From the NCBI GenBank assembly GCA_944326085.1, contig CALVCL010000012.1:62001-126000 (forward strand): a stretch of 64,000 bases of DNA, in the 5' to 3' direction. Source of the DNA: an uncultured Tidjanibacter sp. (GTDB taxonomy: Bacteria; Bacteroidota; Bacteroidia; Bacteroidales; Rikenellaceae). Position numbers and translations under genes: made by a program. Positions 1 through 9,623 of this stretch are shown here, piece by piece (the first letter of the stretch is position 1; each line of letters opens with the position of its first letter). The notes beneath the pieces were generated by a model, which was not told the DNA's origin, did not search any database, and saw only the letters and a program-made list of their open reading frames with translations.

Positions 1-180
1 GATACGGGTCTGAAGGCCGGTCACTTCGTCCTCAAGGTCCTGAACCTCGGCAGGCAGCACACCTTTGATTTTATTGATTTCATCAATCTGGGAGTCGATT
101 TTCTGAAGGTCGTAAAGCGCCATTATCTTCTCCTGCATGGAATAATCGACAGCATCTGCCGTCCTTCTGCTTGTTGCCAT
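1..180 (-). CDS. zinc-ribbon coiled-coil protein, N-terminal part (cut by window edge)
   Basis: Only the first 60 codons are present; the reading frame is open to the window edge. The ATG lies at 180-178 and the translation begins MATSRRTADAVDYSM, followed by a heptad-rich segment (LYDLQKIDSQIDEI, then LPAEVQDLEDEV) that reads as a coiled coil. This start and its position 19 bases downstream of the Nif3-like gene match the C4-type zinc-ribbon proteins that commonly follow Nif3 in Bacteroidota. The C-terminal zinc ribbon itself is outside the window, so the family call rests on the N-terminus and the neighbour. Its molecular role is unknown. Confidence 0.7.
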   Translation of the reverse strand, partial: MATSRRTADAVDYSMQEKIMALYDLQKIDSQIDEINKIKGVLPAEVQDLEDEVTGLQTRI

Positions 181-199
181 ATCTTGTAGTTATTTATGC

Positions 200-988
200 T
201 TATATCAAATAGTTAACCGGATTAACCGATTGCAAACTTTTATAGAGTGCAAAATTAGCTATTTTTTTTCTAATAATTTCACATATAAGTCCTATAGCGC
301 AATATTCACTCTCGAAATGTCCTATATCCGCAATTACGAGGTCTCTGTCAGCATCAAGAAAATTGTTGTATCTGAAATCTGATGACACATATACATCGGC
401 ACCCGCACGCCGGGCATCCTCCATCATGGATGCCCCTGCACCCGTACACAATGCCACACGACTTGTGACATTGCGCACCACATTGCTGTAACGCACACAG
501 CCAACACCAAGCCTCTCCTTCACCATATACAGAAAGTCCATTGTGGGCACTGGCTCTTGCAGATTGCCTATGACTCCAAAACCAGCACCAGGCATGGCGT
601 GATTACCGCCGTCAAGCAACTCCATGTCACAAAGTTCCAGCAAACGCCCCAACTCGAAGCTCATGCCTCCAGGCGCGCTGTCCAGATTGGTATGGCTGGC
701 ATAAATAGCTATATCATGACGCAACGCAGTCGCCACGGCACGTTCTATATATGTTGCCCCCACGATATGTCGCAGCGGATGAAACATCAACGGATGATGC
801 GATATTATCAATCCAGCCCCCAACGCGACCGCCTCATCGAGAACGGCCTCCGTAACATCTACACATACAAGGGCACTGTTTATCTCTGCATCCGGATTGC
901 CGACCAGCAGTCCTGCATTGTCATAACTTTCCTGCAGAAAAAGCGGAGCCGCCTCCTCGAGCGGAGCCACTATATCACTGACTTTCAT
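200..988 (-). CDS. Nif3-like dinuclear metal-centre protein (YbgI/YqfO family)
   Basis: 262 residues. The Nif3 signatures are visible: SHHPL near residue 63 and a second histidine motif ASHTNLD near residue 97 supply metal ligands, and near the C-terminus IGHFESE gives the conserved H-x-x-x-E pair. Family members form toroidal hexamers with a two-metal site; some have been linked to GTP cyclohydrolase-like chemistry, but the cellular role is unsettled. The length matches the short E. coli YbgI form and lacks the PII-like insert (about 100 residues) of the long form. It sits 33 bases after the MerR-type gene and 19 bases before the zinc-ribbon gene, probably one operon. Confidence 0.9.
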   Translation of the reverse strand: MKVSDIVAPLEEAAPLFLQESYDNAGLLVGNPDAEINSALVCVDVTEAVLDEAVALGAGLIISHHPLMFHPLRHIVGATYIERAVATALRHDIAIYASHTNLDSAPGGMSFELGRLLELCDMELLDGGNHAMPGAGFGVIGNLQEPVPTMDFLYMVKERLGVGCVRYSNVVRNVTSRVALCTGAGASMMEDARRAGADVYVSSDFRYNNFLDADRDLVIADIGHFESEYCAIGLICEIIRKKIANFALYKSLQSVNPVNYLI

Positions 989-1021
989 AATTGACAGTTG
1001 TTATTTATCCGCACGTTACCA

Positions 1022-1699
1022 TCAGAACAATGTCTGCTCGATAACCTGCGCTTTCTGGTTCTGCTCATCTGGTTCTTCATCCTGTCCAAGGCTGGCATGC
1101 ACGTTTTCAAAAGCAGCCATGGCAGATGCAAAGCCGTCATCCACAGGCACCGCATCTCCTTGTACGAATTCCAACGGTACTGCTACATCAAACAGTACCT
1201 GTTCCTCGAACGGCGGTTTCTGTACGGCTGTGGCTTCCTGCTCTTCTAAAATCCGCGGGGCATCTTCAACAACCACCTTGGGTTCCGCATTCTCTTCAGC
1301 AGAAGCTGCAAATACTTCGGCATCATCATATTCCATATCCTCATCTACCACCTGCCCATCATACGCAAGGTCCTGCTTTATCTGAAGCAGCATGGCACGT
1401 ATATTCATCAATTTCTCTGTGATTTCGGCATCACGGTCAATTTCCTTGCGATAGTCCTTGATATACTTGCGTGCAACCTCAATTTTCATCTTGCGTTCCT
1501 TGACAAGATGATATATGATACGCAGATTGTCTACATCTTTGGGTGTAAACAGTCTGTTGCCTTTTTTGTTGCGATGAGGCTTCAATATATCGAATTCCTG
1601 TTCCCAATAACGCAGCAACGAAGGGTTGACATCGAACATTTCGGCCACCTCACCCATTGAATAGTATATCTTGCCTTTCTTATGCTCTATCTCCTGCAT
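1022..1699 (-). CDS. MerR-family transcriptional regulator
   Basis: 225 residues. Residues about 10-80 form a MerR-type winged helix (YYSMGEVAEMFDVN, LLRYWEQEF, NRLFTPKDVDNL) followed by a coiled helix (LVKERKMKIEVARKYI). The C-terminal half is acidic and low complexity, with no recognisable ligand-binding domain and no Cys cluster for metal sensing. Such one-domain MerR proteins are common in Bacteroidota and their effectors are mostly unknown. It is the first gene of the MerR, Nif3, zinc-ribbon run and is divergent from the riboflavin kinase gene, with about 140 bases between them. No clear TAnnTTTG element is visible on its strand. Confidence 0.85.
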   Translation of the reverse strand: MQEIEHKKGKIYYSMGEVAEMFDVNPSLLRYWEQEFDILKPHRNKKGNRLFTPKDVDNLRIIYHLVKERKMKIEVARKYIKDYRKEIDRDAEITEKLMNIRAMLLQIKQDLAYDGQVVDEDMEYDDAEVFAASAEENAEPKVVVEDAPRILEEQEATAVQKPPFEEQVLFDVAVPLEFVQGDAVPVDDGFASAMAAFENVHASLGQDEEPDEQNQKAQVIEQTLF

Positions 1700-1831
1700 C
1701 TGTCAATAATGATTGAAAACGTTGCAATTTACTAAAAAAACACATTACGGCACAACCTTTATTCAGGCACATACATCCGCATGCAATTATAAAAATACAG
1801 GAGCACATTGCACTATCTGACATATTAAGAT

Positions 1832-1839
1832 TACATTTG
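1832..1839 (+). promoter_or_regulatory. -7 promoter element upstream of riboflavin kinase
   Basis: TACATTTG matches the Bacteroidota -7 consensus TAnnTTTG exactly. It ends three bases before the ATG at 1843, so transcription would begin at or inside that codon; this argues either for a leaderless mRNA or for use of the next ATG at 1861. Confidence 0.5.
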
Positions 1840-1842
1840 TCA

Positions 1843-2253
1843 ATGAAAACCATTTCAGGCATGACACGGGAAATAAAAGGAGAAATCATACACGGCAATC
1901 AGATAGGACGTACGCTTGGCTTTCCGACAGCCAACATACGAATATCCTACGACAACGATGCCGCCAACGGTGTTTATGCTGCCCTAGTCCGAATAGGTGA
2001 TACCTTTTATCGTGCCATGCTCAACATAGGCACACGTCCCACCATAGGCCACGGAACGGAACGGTTCGCCGAAGCTCACCTGTTCGGTTTTTCCGGCGAC
2101 ATTTACGGCCAAACCGTCACGGTATCACTACTATCCTACATCCGTCCCGAGCGACGTTTCCCTGATATAGAGAGTCTCAGAAACCAACTCGAAATCGACC
2201 GCAAGGCCATACTCGCATATTTCGCCACCAATAACGGCATCCCTACCGTATAG
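1843..2253 (+). CDS. stand-alone riboflavin kinase (RibF kinase domain only)
   Basis: 136 residues from the ATG at 1843, or 130 from the ATG at 1861, which the promoter position favours. Riboflavin kinase phosphorylates riboflavin with ATP to give FMN. The whole protein corresponds to the C-terminal kinase half of bacterial Rib[12 protein letters not shown] (nucleotide and flavin loop), [17 protein letters not shown] and [14 protein letters not shown] are all present. The N-terminal FAD synthetase (nucleotidyltransferase) half, with its HxGH motif, is absent, and the 140 bases upstream are too short to hold it. FAD synthesis would need another gene outside the window. The gene is alone, divergent from the MerR gene and followed by ahcY after about 105 bases. 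Confidence 0.88.
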   Translation: MKTISGMTREIKGEIIHGNQIGRTLGFPTANIRISYDNDAANGVYAALVRIGDTFYRAMLNIGTRPTIGHGTERFAEAHLFGFSGDIYGQTVTVSLLSYIRPERRFPDIESLRNQLEIDRKAILAYFATNNGIPTV

Positions 2254-2298
2254 CCCTGAAACTGTCGATTTTCCCTACCGCCTTTTAAGAATAATCGC

Positions 2299-2306
2299 TA
2301 CTTTTG
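2299..2306 (+). promoter_or_regulatory. -7 promoter element of ahcY
   Basis: TACTTTTG, an exact TAnnTTTG match, lies 53 bases upstream of the ahcY ATG. No convincing -33 TTG is seen at the usual spacing. Confidence 0.55.
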
Positions 2307-2359
2307 TATGGCATGCAATAAGGCTTTCAAAAGATCATAATCAACAAAATTCATATACC

Positions 2360-3778
2360 ATGTTTCTTGACAAATCAATACCCTACAAGGTAGCCGACAT
2401 GTCGCTTGCCGACTGGGGCCGCAAAGAGATAGAGATAGCCGAGAAAGAGATGCCGGGGCTTATGGCCGTAAGGCGCAAATACGCTCCTTCCAAGCCATTG
2501 GCTGGTGCCCGCATTACAGGTTCACTCCACATGACCATACAAACGGCCGTACTTATAGAGACTCTCGTCGAACTCGGTGCCGACGTACGCTGGTGCAGTT
2601 GCAACATATTCTCTACGCAAGACCATGCCGCAGCGGCCATAGCATCGCGCGGAGTGCCGGTATTTGCATGGAAAGGGGAAACACTTGAAGACTACTGGTG
2701 GTGTACCGCCATGGCCCTCACTTTCCCATCCGGTAAAGGGCCGAACCTGATAGTCGATGACGGCGGCGATGCAACACTGTTAATACACAAGGGTTTCGCA
2801 ACTGAAGACACACCGTCACTGCTCGATGCAAAACCGTCCTCTCACGAGGAAGCTGCCATAATAGCCACACTGCGCAAATGTCTTACCGAAGACTACGGCA
2901 AATGGCATCGTCTCGCACAGGAGTGGAAAGGCGTATCGGAAGAGACCACAACGGGCGTACACCGTCTGTATCAGATGCAGGAGCGTGGTGAACTCATGGT
3001 ACCAGCCATAAACGTCAATGACTCGGTAACCAAAAGCAAGTTCGACAATCTTTACGGATGCCGCGAATCTTTGGCCGACGGCATAAAACGCGCCACTGAT
3101 GTAATGATAGCAGGCAAGGTAGTTGTAATATGCGGCTACGGAGATGTGGGCAAAGGTTGTGCAGCCAGCATGCGTTCATACGGAGCAAGGGTCATCATCA
3201 CCGAAATAGACCCTATATGTGCACTTCAAGCCGTAATGGAAGGCTACGAGGTAAAGACTGTGGAGGAGGCTCTTGCAGAAGGCAACATCTTTGTCACATG
3301 CACCGGCAACCGTGACATCATCACCCTCGAGCACATGTACGGCATGCGTGACCAGACTATAGTATGCAACATAGGACATTTCGATAACGAAATCCAAATG
3401 TCGCGCCTCGACAGTGACAGCGCCGTGTCAAGAACGGAGATAAAACCGCAAGTGGACAAGTATACATTCCCTGACGGACACAGCATATTCGTACTGGCTG
3501 AAGGAAGGCTCGTCAACCTCGGATGCGCCACAGGCCACCCCTCATTTGTCATGAGCAACTCCTTCACCAATCAAGTATTGGCACAAATGGAATTGTGGGC
3601 TACACGCGAAAACCCCGTATACGGCGTACGATGCCTGCCCAAGCATCTCGACGAAGAGGTCGCACGTCTGCACCTCGACCAGCTCGGCGTACACCTTACA
3701 CGTCTGACTCCCGAACAGGCCGCATACATAGGTGTAAGTCCGGACGGCCCGTTCAAATCTGAAATATACAGATACTAA
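2360..3778 (+). CDS. ahcY: adenosylhomocysteinase
   Basis: 472 residues, full length for the longer bacterial form. The enzyme splits S-adenosylhomocysteine reversibly into adenosine and homocysteine using bound NAD, removing the product inhibitor of SAM-dependent methylation. Visible signatures: [18 protein letters not shown] near residue 52, QDHAAAAI near 95, the Rossmann loop [11 protein letters not shown] near residue 258, GHFDNEI, and the C-terminal PFKSEIYRY, which matches the family's conserved KPDHYRY-type tail that contacts NAD of the neighbouring subunit. It has its own promoter element and ends at a strong hairpin, so it appears monocistronic. Start ATG 2360 gives the usual short N-terminus. 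Confidence 0.97.
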   Translation: MFLDKSIPYKVADMSLADWGRKEIEIAEKEMPGLMAVRRKYAPSKPLAGARITGSLHMTIQTAVLIETLVELGADVRWCSCNIFSTQDHAAAAIASRGVPVFAWKGETLEDYWWCTAMALTFPSGKGPNLIVDDGGDATLLIHKGFATEDTPSLLDAKPSSHEEAAIIATLRKCLTEDYGKWHRLAQEWKGVSEETTTGVHRLYQMQERGELMVPAINVNDSVTKSKFDNLYGCRESLADGIKRATDVMIAGKVVVICGYGDVGKGCAASMRSYGARVIITEIDPICALQAVMEGYEVKTVEEALAEGNIFVTCTGNRDIITLEHMYGMRDQTIVCNIGHFDNEIQMSRLDSDSAVSRTEIKPQVDKYTFPDGHSIFVLAEGRLVNLGCATGHPSFVMSNSFTNQVLAQMELWATRENPVYGVRCLPKHLDEEVARLHLDQLGVHLTRLTPEQAAYIGVSPDGPFKSEIYRY

Positions 3779-3791
3779 ATATCACCAATAC

Positions 3792-3828
3792 AATAAAGGC
3801 GCATGGACAGAGTTCATGCGCCTTTATT
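3792..3828. terminator. bidirectional terminator between ahcY and the exporter genes
   Basis: A perfect 14-base-pair inverted repeat (3792-3805 with 3815-3828) around a 9-base loop. The A/T-rich outer arms give a U-rich tail in either direction, serving the convergent ahcY and ThrE-like genes. Confidence 0.85.
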
Positions 3829-3843
3829 GTACTTAGACTATTG

Positions 3844-4338
3844 TCATGCAACCTGACGGCGACGTGTCATGGTATAGGCCTTGTTCGGAAACAGGAACAG
3901 CACCAATGTCGCTCCGACGGCCAGCAGAAATATCACACTCACAGCAACCGTCATATTGACGATAAAAAGGTTAATATACTTTTCCGACATTGCATAGTCA
4001 TTGAGGCTTTGCATCAGTTTTACTAATGCAAAAACACTTCTATAAGCATACATGCCAGGTATCATCGGCAGCAATGCGGGTATATACAGCACCGTAAGCG
4101 GACATCGGGACATGCGTCCAAAAAGCAATGCGAGAAAACCTATACACAATGAGGCGCAAAATGACGACGTGGCAATATCCAGTCCGGCATGGGCCATAAG
4201 CGTATACCTCAATGCATGCCCCACAGCACCCAGCAATCCGATGTATTTGAATGCCCTACGCGGAGGATAGGAAAACGAGCCGAAGCCTATTGCTGCCACG
4301 GCAGCCAAAAGCCCATCGACAATTATATCCGTTATCAT
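3844..4338 (-). CDS. ThrE-like exporter, small subunit (YjjB / DUF3815 type)
   Basis: 164 residues with about five hydrophobic segments. It matches the C-terminal half of threonine/serine exporters (ThrE_2): an N-terminal helix DIIVDGLLAAVAAIGFGSF, the LLGAVGHALRY segment, and the characteristic PALLPMIPG signature near residue 88. Family members export threonine, serine or small dicarboxylates; the substrate here is not known. The ATG overlaps the stop codon of the larger subunit gene by four bases (4335-4338), indicating translational coupling and a two-component carrier like E. coli YjjP/YjjB. It ends at the hairpin shared with ahcY. Confidence 0.85.
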   Translation of the reverse strand: MITDIIVDGLLAAVAAIGFGSFSYPPRRAFKYIGLLGAVGHALRYTLMAHAGLDIATSSFCASLCIGFLALLFGRMSRCPLTVLYIPALLPMIPGMYAYRSVFALVKLMQSLNDYAMSEKYINLFIVNMTVAVSVIFLLAVGATLVLFLFPNKAYTMTRRRQVA

Positions 4339-5099
4339 AACAAATTCTTAACAAACAACAACAATGGGACAGAAAGACCTACTGCAACACATATAATTAG
4401 CAGCATGGCATTTATCAGACGCGACACGCCTGTTAACGTATGTCCGTCGATGATATCTATGATACCGTTAATCAACGGCACTCCCGGAATGAGAAACAGC
4501 ACGCTCGTACCTATGGCTGTATTTGGCGTCCAGCCAGGAATAAGCGACAATGATGCAAACATCGACGCCACGAAAGCAGACACTATGAATACTATGAAAT
4601 GGTTGACTTTACGTTTTTGCATCTCTTGACGGACGAACACTCCAAGCCATGTAGCCAGCACAACTATGACAACCGCCCCCCATGCCCCATTGAATAGTCG
4701 GCAAAATGCACCGTTTGCCAATCCAACGAGTAAAAGTATCATGTAGCGAGACATTTTCGGTCTTGACACAATCTCCCTGTAACGCTCCTTGATTTCCCGT
4801 AAAGGCATGCGGTTATCGTATACATCCCAACTGAGTTCACTCAGATCGGCATTGTACTCAAATGAAATTGGTAATGCAGGAATCGATAATACCTCGGTAT
4901 GCGACGTGCCTTCATGGGCATCGAATACTGTAATGACAATTGTTTTGGACAGTGTCGTCATCTGAATTCCTACACCCAAAGCATCACATATTCTCGTGGA
5001 ATTACGCAACACCCTCGATGTATGCACTCCGGATCCTAACAGACATGTTGCATACTCGGAAATAAATTCGGCCGTTTCCTTCAATTCTTCTGTAGTCAT
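4335..5099 (-). CDS. ThrE-like exporter, large subunit (YjjP / DUF1212 type)
   Basis: 254 residues from the ATG at 5099. The frame also has an ATG at 5141, but a -7 promoter element covers 5139-5146, so the downstream codon is the likely start. The soluble N-terminal part (residues 1-115) contains GSGVHTSRV, conserved in DUF1212, and is followed by about five membrane helices including FLIPGVPLINGIIDI, the pore-region signature paired with the small subunit's PALLPMIPG. Together the two genes rebuild the single-chain ThrE exporter of actinobacteria. Substrate is inferred only from the family (threonine, serine or succinate-type export). Confidence 0.85.
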   Translation of the reverse strand: MTTEELKETAEFISEYATCLLGSGVHTSRVLRNSTRICDALGVGIQMTTLSKTIVITVFDAHEGTSHTEVLSIPALPISFEYNADLSELSWDVYDNRMPLREIKERYREIVSRPKMSRYMILLLVGLANGAFCRLFNGAWGAVVIVVLATWLGVFVRQEMQKRKVNHFIVFIVSAFVASMFASLSLIPGWTPNTAIGTSVLFLIPGVPLINGIIDIIDGHTLTGVSRLINAMLLIICVAVGLSVPLLLFVKNLL

Positions 5100-5138
5100 A
5101 TGATATGGCTGCCGCCGACGTAATGCGGCTACAGCGTG

Positions 5139-5146
5139 CAAAAGTA
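5139..5146 (-). promoter_or_regulatory. -7 promoter element of the exporter operon
   Basis: On the minus strand this reads TACTTTTG, an exact TAnnTTTG match, 39 bases upstream of the chosen start at 5099. It excludes the upstream ATG at 5141. Confidence 0.6.
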
Positions 5147-5224
5147 GCGTCTTCTAGTAAATCGCGCAAAATACCAAATCACAAAAACACATGCAAAACC
5201 AAAACATAATGCCTGCTTACACAT

Positions 5225-5260
5225 AAAAAAGCGGAGACATCCAGAACCGGTTGTCTCCGC
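5225..5260 (-). terminator. terminator of the metal-efflux operon
   Basis: A 9-base-pair stem (5231-5239 with 5252-5260, GCGGAGACA arms) is followed on the minus strand by six T residues (plus-strand A run 5225-5230), just downstream of the TolC-like stop codon. Confidence 0.85.
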
Positions 5261-5281
5261 CCCAAAATTGTATCTTGCCTG

Positions 5282-6460
5282 CTACATGTATATAACGAGC
5301 AATCGTGCCAATCCTATTCTGTATTCGAGGTCAGTCTGCATACGAGTCTCGAGCGTACTGAAGAAAGTATCCAATTCCGAATAGTAATCCACAATGTTTA
5401 TCTGTCCGGCTTCAAGCAGGCGGCCAAGCATGTCGGTATACGATGCAGCATCTGGCATGGTGCTGAACGACCCGAGCATACGGCCAATATAATCGGTACG
5501 CATATACAATTCGGTCACGGTATTGCGCTGTTCAGCCAGAGCCGCCTCGGCGCTTGTCCTGGCCGCATACTCCATAGCTTTTGCCCGCTTAACATTATGT
5601 CTGTTTGAGAATATCGGAATACTCAACCCTGCAGTGAGACCATTCTTGTTGCGGCCATCGCCATACTCATACTTATACCCAATCTCAACCTTGGGCCATG
5701 ACTGACGGCGGCTTACCTTCACGTCGTTATCGGCACTCTGATGTTCGAGACGCAGTACGGTAAGGTCAGGAGCATACTCCTCCCAATCGGCCAACAATCT
5801 ATCCAGAGGCATCGGCACATCGGCCGGTGGCATCATGTACGTACACTCCGGTTCCGTGCCACCGTTAAGGTCCGCCAGACGCGACTTAAGTTCTATGATA
5901 CGCAAGTCTACAGCCGACAATTGCTCCCTTAACAGCAGATATTCAAATTCCGTACGGTTCTTATCAACCAGTGTTGCATCTCCCGTATCATAACGTGTAG
6001 CGAACAGCTCAGCCATATGCTCTGCTGCTGCCAGACGCGGTTTATTCAATGCCGAAAGTTCATGAAGCACGCACAATTCGAGATACACCTCCTTGGCCTC
6101 AAGAAGTATCTGCTGACGCAAAGCAAGATATTCGGTTTCGTACTGCTTCGCACGAGTCTCGGCCATACGGCTGCGTGCGGCATACAGCCACGGCATGTCG
6201 AATGCCTGCGACACTTCGAGTTCGCCCTCGGCACCTATCTCACCTGCACTTTCACCGACCGTACTGTACGATGCCGACAGCGGTTCAAGCGAATTGCCCA
6301 TACGTGCCTCATATGTACGTCCCTCTACGGCATAGGCTTCGGCGCGGAGCGACAGGTTGTTCTGTTCCACGCTTTCGAGCACACGTTCCAACTCGCTCTG
6401 CGCACAAAGCGGCAGTGAAACGACAACCGCCGCCAACAGTGATATTATCTTCTTATTCAT
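5282..6460 (-). CDS. TolC-like outer-membrane efflux channel of an HME-RND system
   Basis: 392 residues, with a signal peptide ending near residue 20 (SLPLCAQ). Two long amphipathic helical repeats of the outer-membrane efflux protein family follow, at about residues 22-210 and 225-390. No lipobox is visible. It would form the trimeric outer-membrane exit duct for the RND pump encoded just upstream (7-base gap) and the membrane-fusion protein before that. It is shorter than E. coli CusC, as is common for CzcC-type proteins of Bacteroidota. It is the last gene of the operon, followed at once by a terminator. Confidence 0.9.
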   Translation of the reverse strand: MNKKIISLLAAVVVSLPLCAQSELERVLESVEQNNLSLRAEAYAVEGRTYEARMGNSLEPLSASYSTVGESAGEIGAEGELEVSQAFDMPWLYAARSRMAETRAKQYETEYLALRQQILLEAKEVYLELCVLHELSALNKPRLAAAEHMAELFATRYDTGDATLVDKNRTEFEYLLLREQLSAVDLRIIELKSRLADLNGGTEPECTYMMPPADVPMPLDRLLADWEEYAPDLTVLRLEHQSADNDVKVSRRQSWPKVEIGYKYEYGDGRNKNGLTAGLSIPIFSNRHNVKRAKAMEYAARTSAEAALAEQRNTVTELYMRTDYIGRMLGSFSTMPDAASYTDMLGRLLEAGQINIVDYYSELDTFFSTLETRMQTDLEYRIGLARLLVIYM

Positions 6461-6467
6461 CGCAGTT

Positions 6468-9400
6468 TCATTTATCGGTTAACATTTTCTCCTCTGCACG
6501 CGCAGCAGCTGCAGTACGGCGTGCTTCCATCCTGCCGCTGACAAAGATGTACATTATCGGCATCACGAAACCGTTGAGCAGCGTGGAACTTACCAGACCG
6601 CCGAGTATTACCTGAGCCATGGGACTCTGTATCTCATTACCCGACACATCTCCGTTAACTGCAAGAGGTATCAGTGCAAGCGCCGTCGTGAGCGATGTCA
6701 TAAGTATAGGCGTCAGACGGTCGAGCGAACCGCGGACTACCGCCTCTCCCATAGAATACCCCTCACCGCGCAGATGGTTGTAATGCGAAACGAGCAATAT
6801 ACCGTTACGCACCGATATGCCGAACAGCGATATGAAACCAATGATAGCCGGAATGCTCACCACACCCGAAGTTATCCATATGCTTACCACGCCGCCAATA
6901 AGTGCAAACGGGAGGTTCACCATAATCATGGCCGATATCGGCACGCTCTTGAATTCCTGGAACAACAGCATGAATACTACCAACAGGGCTATGACCGACG
7001 CCAGCAGGAGCGTTCGTGATGCAGACTGCTGACTTTCGAACTGGCCGCCATACTCCACATAATAACCCTCAGGCAGTTCTATCTCACTGTCCACCACCTC
7101 TCGTATAGCTTCCACAGCACCGCCAAGGTCGCCACCTACGACATTGGCCGACACAACGATTTTACGTTTAACATTCTCGCGGCTCACGGTATTCGGTCCT
7201 GACGATGACTCTATATCGGCAATATAGCTTAAAGGAACCTTTACACCGTTGCCGTCCACAAGAATATCGCCAACACGCTCTATCGTTCCGCGGCTGTCGT
7301 CGGCCACCTTAACCGTTATGTCGAACGTATTGTTACCTTCATACACCTGCGACACCACCTGACCGGACAATGCCGTTGCCACGAAACGGTTGAATTCCGG
7401 CATCGTCACACCATATGCTGCCAGCATTTCACGACGCGGCGTTATCTTGAGCTGCGGACGTTCCACCTGCTGTTCAACGCTTATGTCGGCAATACCTTCC
7501 ACAGAGCCTATCTCATGGCCTATGCGTGTGGCAACATCGTACATTTTATTTAGGTCCTCGCCGAAAAGCTTTATGGCGATGTTGGCCTTGGTGCCAGACA
7601 GCATCGCATCTATTCGGTGCGATATGGGCTGTCCGACCTCAATGGTCAACCCTTTAAGCCCACCCAGACGCTGCCGCACATCGGCAAGGAACTCGTCACG
7701 GCTGCGCTTGTCAAGTTCGAACGGAGCCTCTATTTCAGATGCATTTACCCCAAGGGCATGTTCGTCAAGTTCGGCACGTCCGGTCTTGCGGGCCACGGTC
7801 TGTATTTCCGGCACTTCGAGCAGTATCTCCTCCACCATTCGTCCCATACGGTCTGACTCTTCGAGCGAGACCCCTGGCATCGTGGCTACATTGATAGTGA
7901 GCGAACCCTCGTTAAACGGCGGCAGGAAGCTGCTGCCGAACGTGCAGAATACCGCAATGGCACCTACGAACAATGCGCCAACCGTGCCGAATACCATGCG
8001 TCTGTGTCCCAGCACCCATCGCAGGGCCTTTTCGTACACACGCTTGATGAAACGCGTCACGGCAGGCTCGGAAGTGTGACGGCGCAAAGCCCTGTCGGAT
8101 GTAAGCATATAGCTCGACATCACGGGTGTCAGCGTCACGGCGACAAGCAGCGATGCGAGCAGCGACACGATAAATGCCACGCCCAGCGGCTTGAGCATCC
8201 TGCCCTCCATGCCGCCGAGGAAAAACAACGGCACGAATGCCACGATAGTGATAAACGTTGCATTCACTATCGACACACGTATTTCACGCGATGCATCGTA
8301 AACCACCTTTAGGGTATTCTCACGCTGTTCCTTTGGACGGGCAAAATTCTCGCGCAGACGTTTGTATACGTTCTCCACATCGATGATTGCGTCATCCACA
8401 AGCGAGCCTATGGCAATTGCCATACCGCCAAGGCTCATTGTGTTTATAGTATGCCCCGTAAGACGCAGGAATATGACGGCAATCAACAATGACAGCGGCA
8501 TGGCCGTGAGCGATATAAGCGTCACACGACCGTTCATCAGGAAAACGAACAGTACAAGGACAACGAAAAATGCGCCCTCGATTATCGAATCCCGTATGTT
8601 GTTTATGGAACTGTCTATGAAACGCGACTGGCGGAATATATCGGTCGACACCTCCACATCGGCCGGTAGCGAACTGCGCAGTTCTTCAATAGTTGCATCG
8701 AGCGTCTCAGTCAAGTCAATGGTGCTGGTATACGGCTGTTTCGTCACTGTCACCAGCACGGCAGGCCGTCCCTCCACCGAAGCGAGGCCGAGCTGCGGCG
8801 CCTTAGGGCCTGTCTTCACCTCGGCTATATCGCCGAACACTACAGGCTGACCGCCGTCCGACATGCGCACGAGACTTGCGGCAATCTGTTCCACATCGGT
8901 CGTGGAAGCCATGCCACGCACAATATACTCATTGCCGTACTCATATATGATACCGCCCGAGGCGTTCTGGTTCATCTCCTCGGCCGCATCGAGAACTTCT
9001 CCGAGAGTAATGCCGTAGGCATTCATCTTTTCTGGCGACAGCAGTATCTGATACTCCTTTATGTCGCCGCCTATCACGGCAACCTGCGACACGCCAGCTA
9101 CCGACAACAGTCGCGGACGCACGGTCCAGTCGGCCAGTGTACGCAACTCTTCAAGCGATGTTTCGCCGTCGGCTGTCAATCCGACTATCATCATCTCGCC
9201 GAGTATCGACGACTGCGGACCCAATGTTGGCTGCCCTGCCGTAGGCGGCAGCTGTTCGGCAACCGATGCCAATCTTTCTGAAACAATCTGACGGGCTATA
9301 TATATGTCCGTATCCCAGTCGAATTCAACCCACACCACGGAAAAGCCCGTAGTTGACTGCGAACGCACGCGGCGCACATCCGTGGCACCGTTAAGCGATG

Positions 9401-9611
9401 TTTCTATCGGGAATGTAACGAGCCTCTCCACCTCCTCGGCAGCCATGCCCTGAGCCTCGGTCATGACCACCACGGTGGGAGCATTCAGGTCGGGGAATAC
9501 ATCCACCTCCATACGTGTGGCCGCCCAGAGACCTGCAATGGCTATGAGAACCGCAGCGACAACCACTACCAAACGGTTGTCAAGCGAAAACTTGATTATC
9601 CTGTTCAACAT
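6468..9611 (-). CDS. HME-family RND metal efflux pump (CusA/CzcA-like)
   Basis: 1047 residues, the normal size. Layout is that of RND pumps: helix 1 at residues 12-31, a large periplasmic loop, a block of membrane helices near residues 340-540, a second periplasmic loop and a terminal block near 860-1030. The motif GSLVDDAIIDVENVYKRL in helix 4 carries the acidic proton-relay residues of heavy-metal efflux members, which hydrophobic-drug pumps lack. Neighbouring Cys/His-rich and His-rich proteins support export of a soft or transition metal such as Cu, Ag, Zn, Co or Ni; which one cannot be read from the sequence. Spacing to the fusion protein gene is 12 bases. Confidence 0.93.
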   Translation of the reverse strand: MLNRIIKFSLDNRLVVVVAAVLIAIAGLWAATRMEVDVFPDLNAPTVVVMTEAQGMAAEEVERLVTFPIETSLNGATDVRRVRSQSTTGFSVVWVEFDWDTDIYIARQIVSERLASVAEQLPPTAGQPTLGPQSSILGEMMIVGLTADGETSLEELRTLADWTVRPRLLSVAGVSQVAVIGGDIKEYQILLSPEKMNAYGITLGEVLDAAEEMNQNASGGIIYEYGNEYIVRGMASTTDVEQIAASLVRMSDGGQPVVFGDIAEVKTGPKAPQLGLASVEGRPAVLVTVTKQPYTSTIDLTETLDATIEELRSSLPADVEVSTDIFRQSRFIDSSINNIRDSIIEGAFFVVLVLFVFLMNGRVTLISLTAMPLSLLIAVIFLRLTGHTINTMSLGGMAIAIGSLVDDAIIDVENVYKRLRENFARPKEQRENTLKVVYDASREIRVSIVNATFITIVAFVPLFFLGGMEGRMLKPLGVAFIVSLLASLLVAVTLTPVMSSYMLTSDRALRRHTSEPAVTRFIKRVYEKALRWVLGHRRMVFGTVGALFVGAIAVFCTFGSSFLPPFNEGSLTINVATMPGVSLEESDRMGRMVEEILLEVPEIQTVARKTGRAELDEHALGVNASEIEAPFELDKRSRDEFLADVRQRLGGLKGLTIEVGQPISHRIDAMLSGTKANIAIKLFGEDLNKMYDVATRIGHEIGSVEGIADISVEQQVERPQLKITPRREMLAAYGVTMPEFNRFVATALSGQVVSQVYEGNNTFDITVKVADDSRGTIERVGDILVDGNGVKVPLSYIADIESSSGPNTVSRENVKRKIVVSANVVGGDLGGAVEAIREVVDSEIELPEGYYVEYGGQFESQQSASRTLLLASVIALLVVFMLLFQEFKSVPISAMIMVNLPFALIGGVVSIWITSGVVSIPAIIGFISLFGISVRNGILLVSHYNHLRGEGYSMGEAVVRGSLDRLTPILMTSLTTALALIPLAVNGDVSGNEIQSPMAQVILGGLVSSTLLNGFVMPIMYIFVSGRMEARRTAAAARAEEKMLTDK

Positions 9612-9623
9612 GGCCGTACGGTA

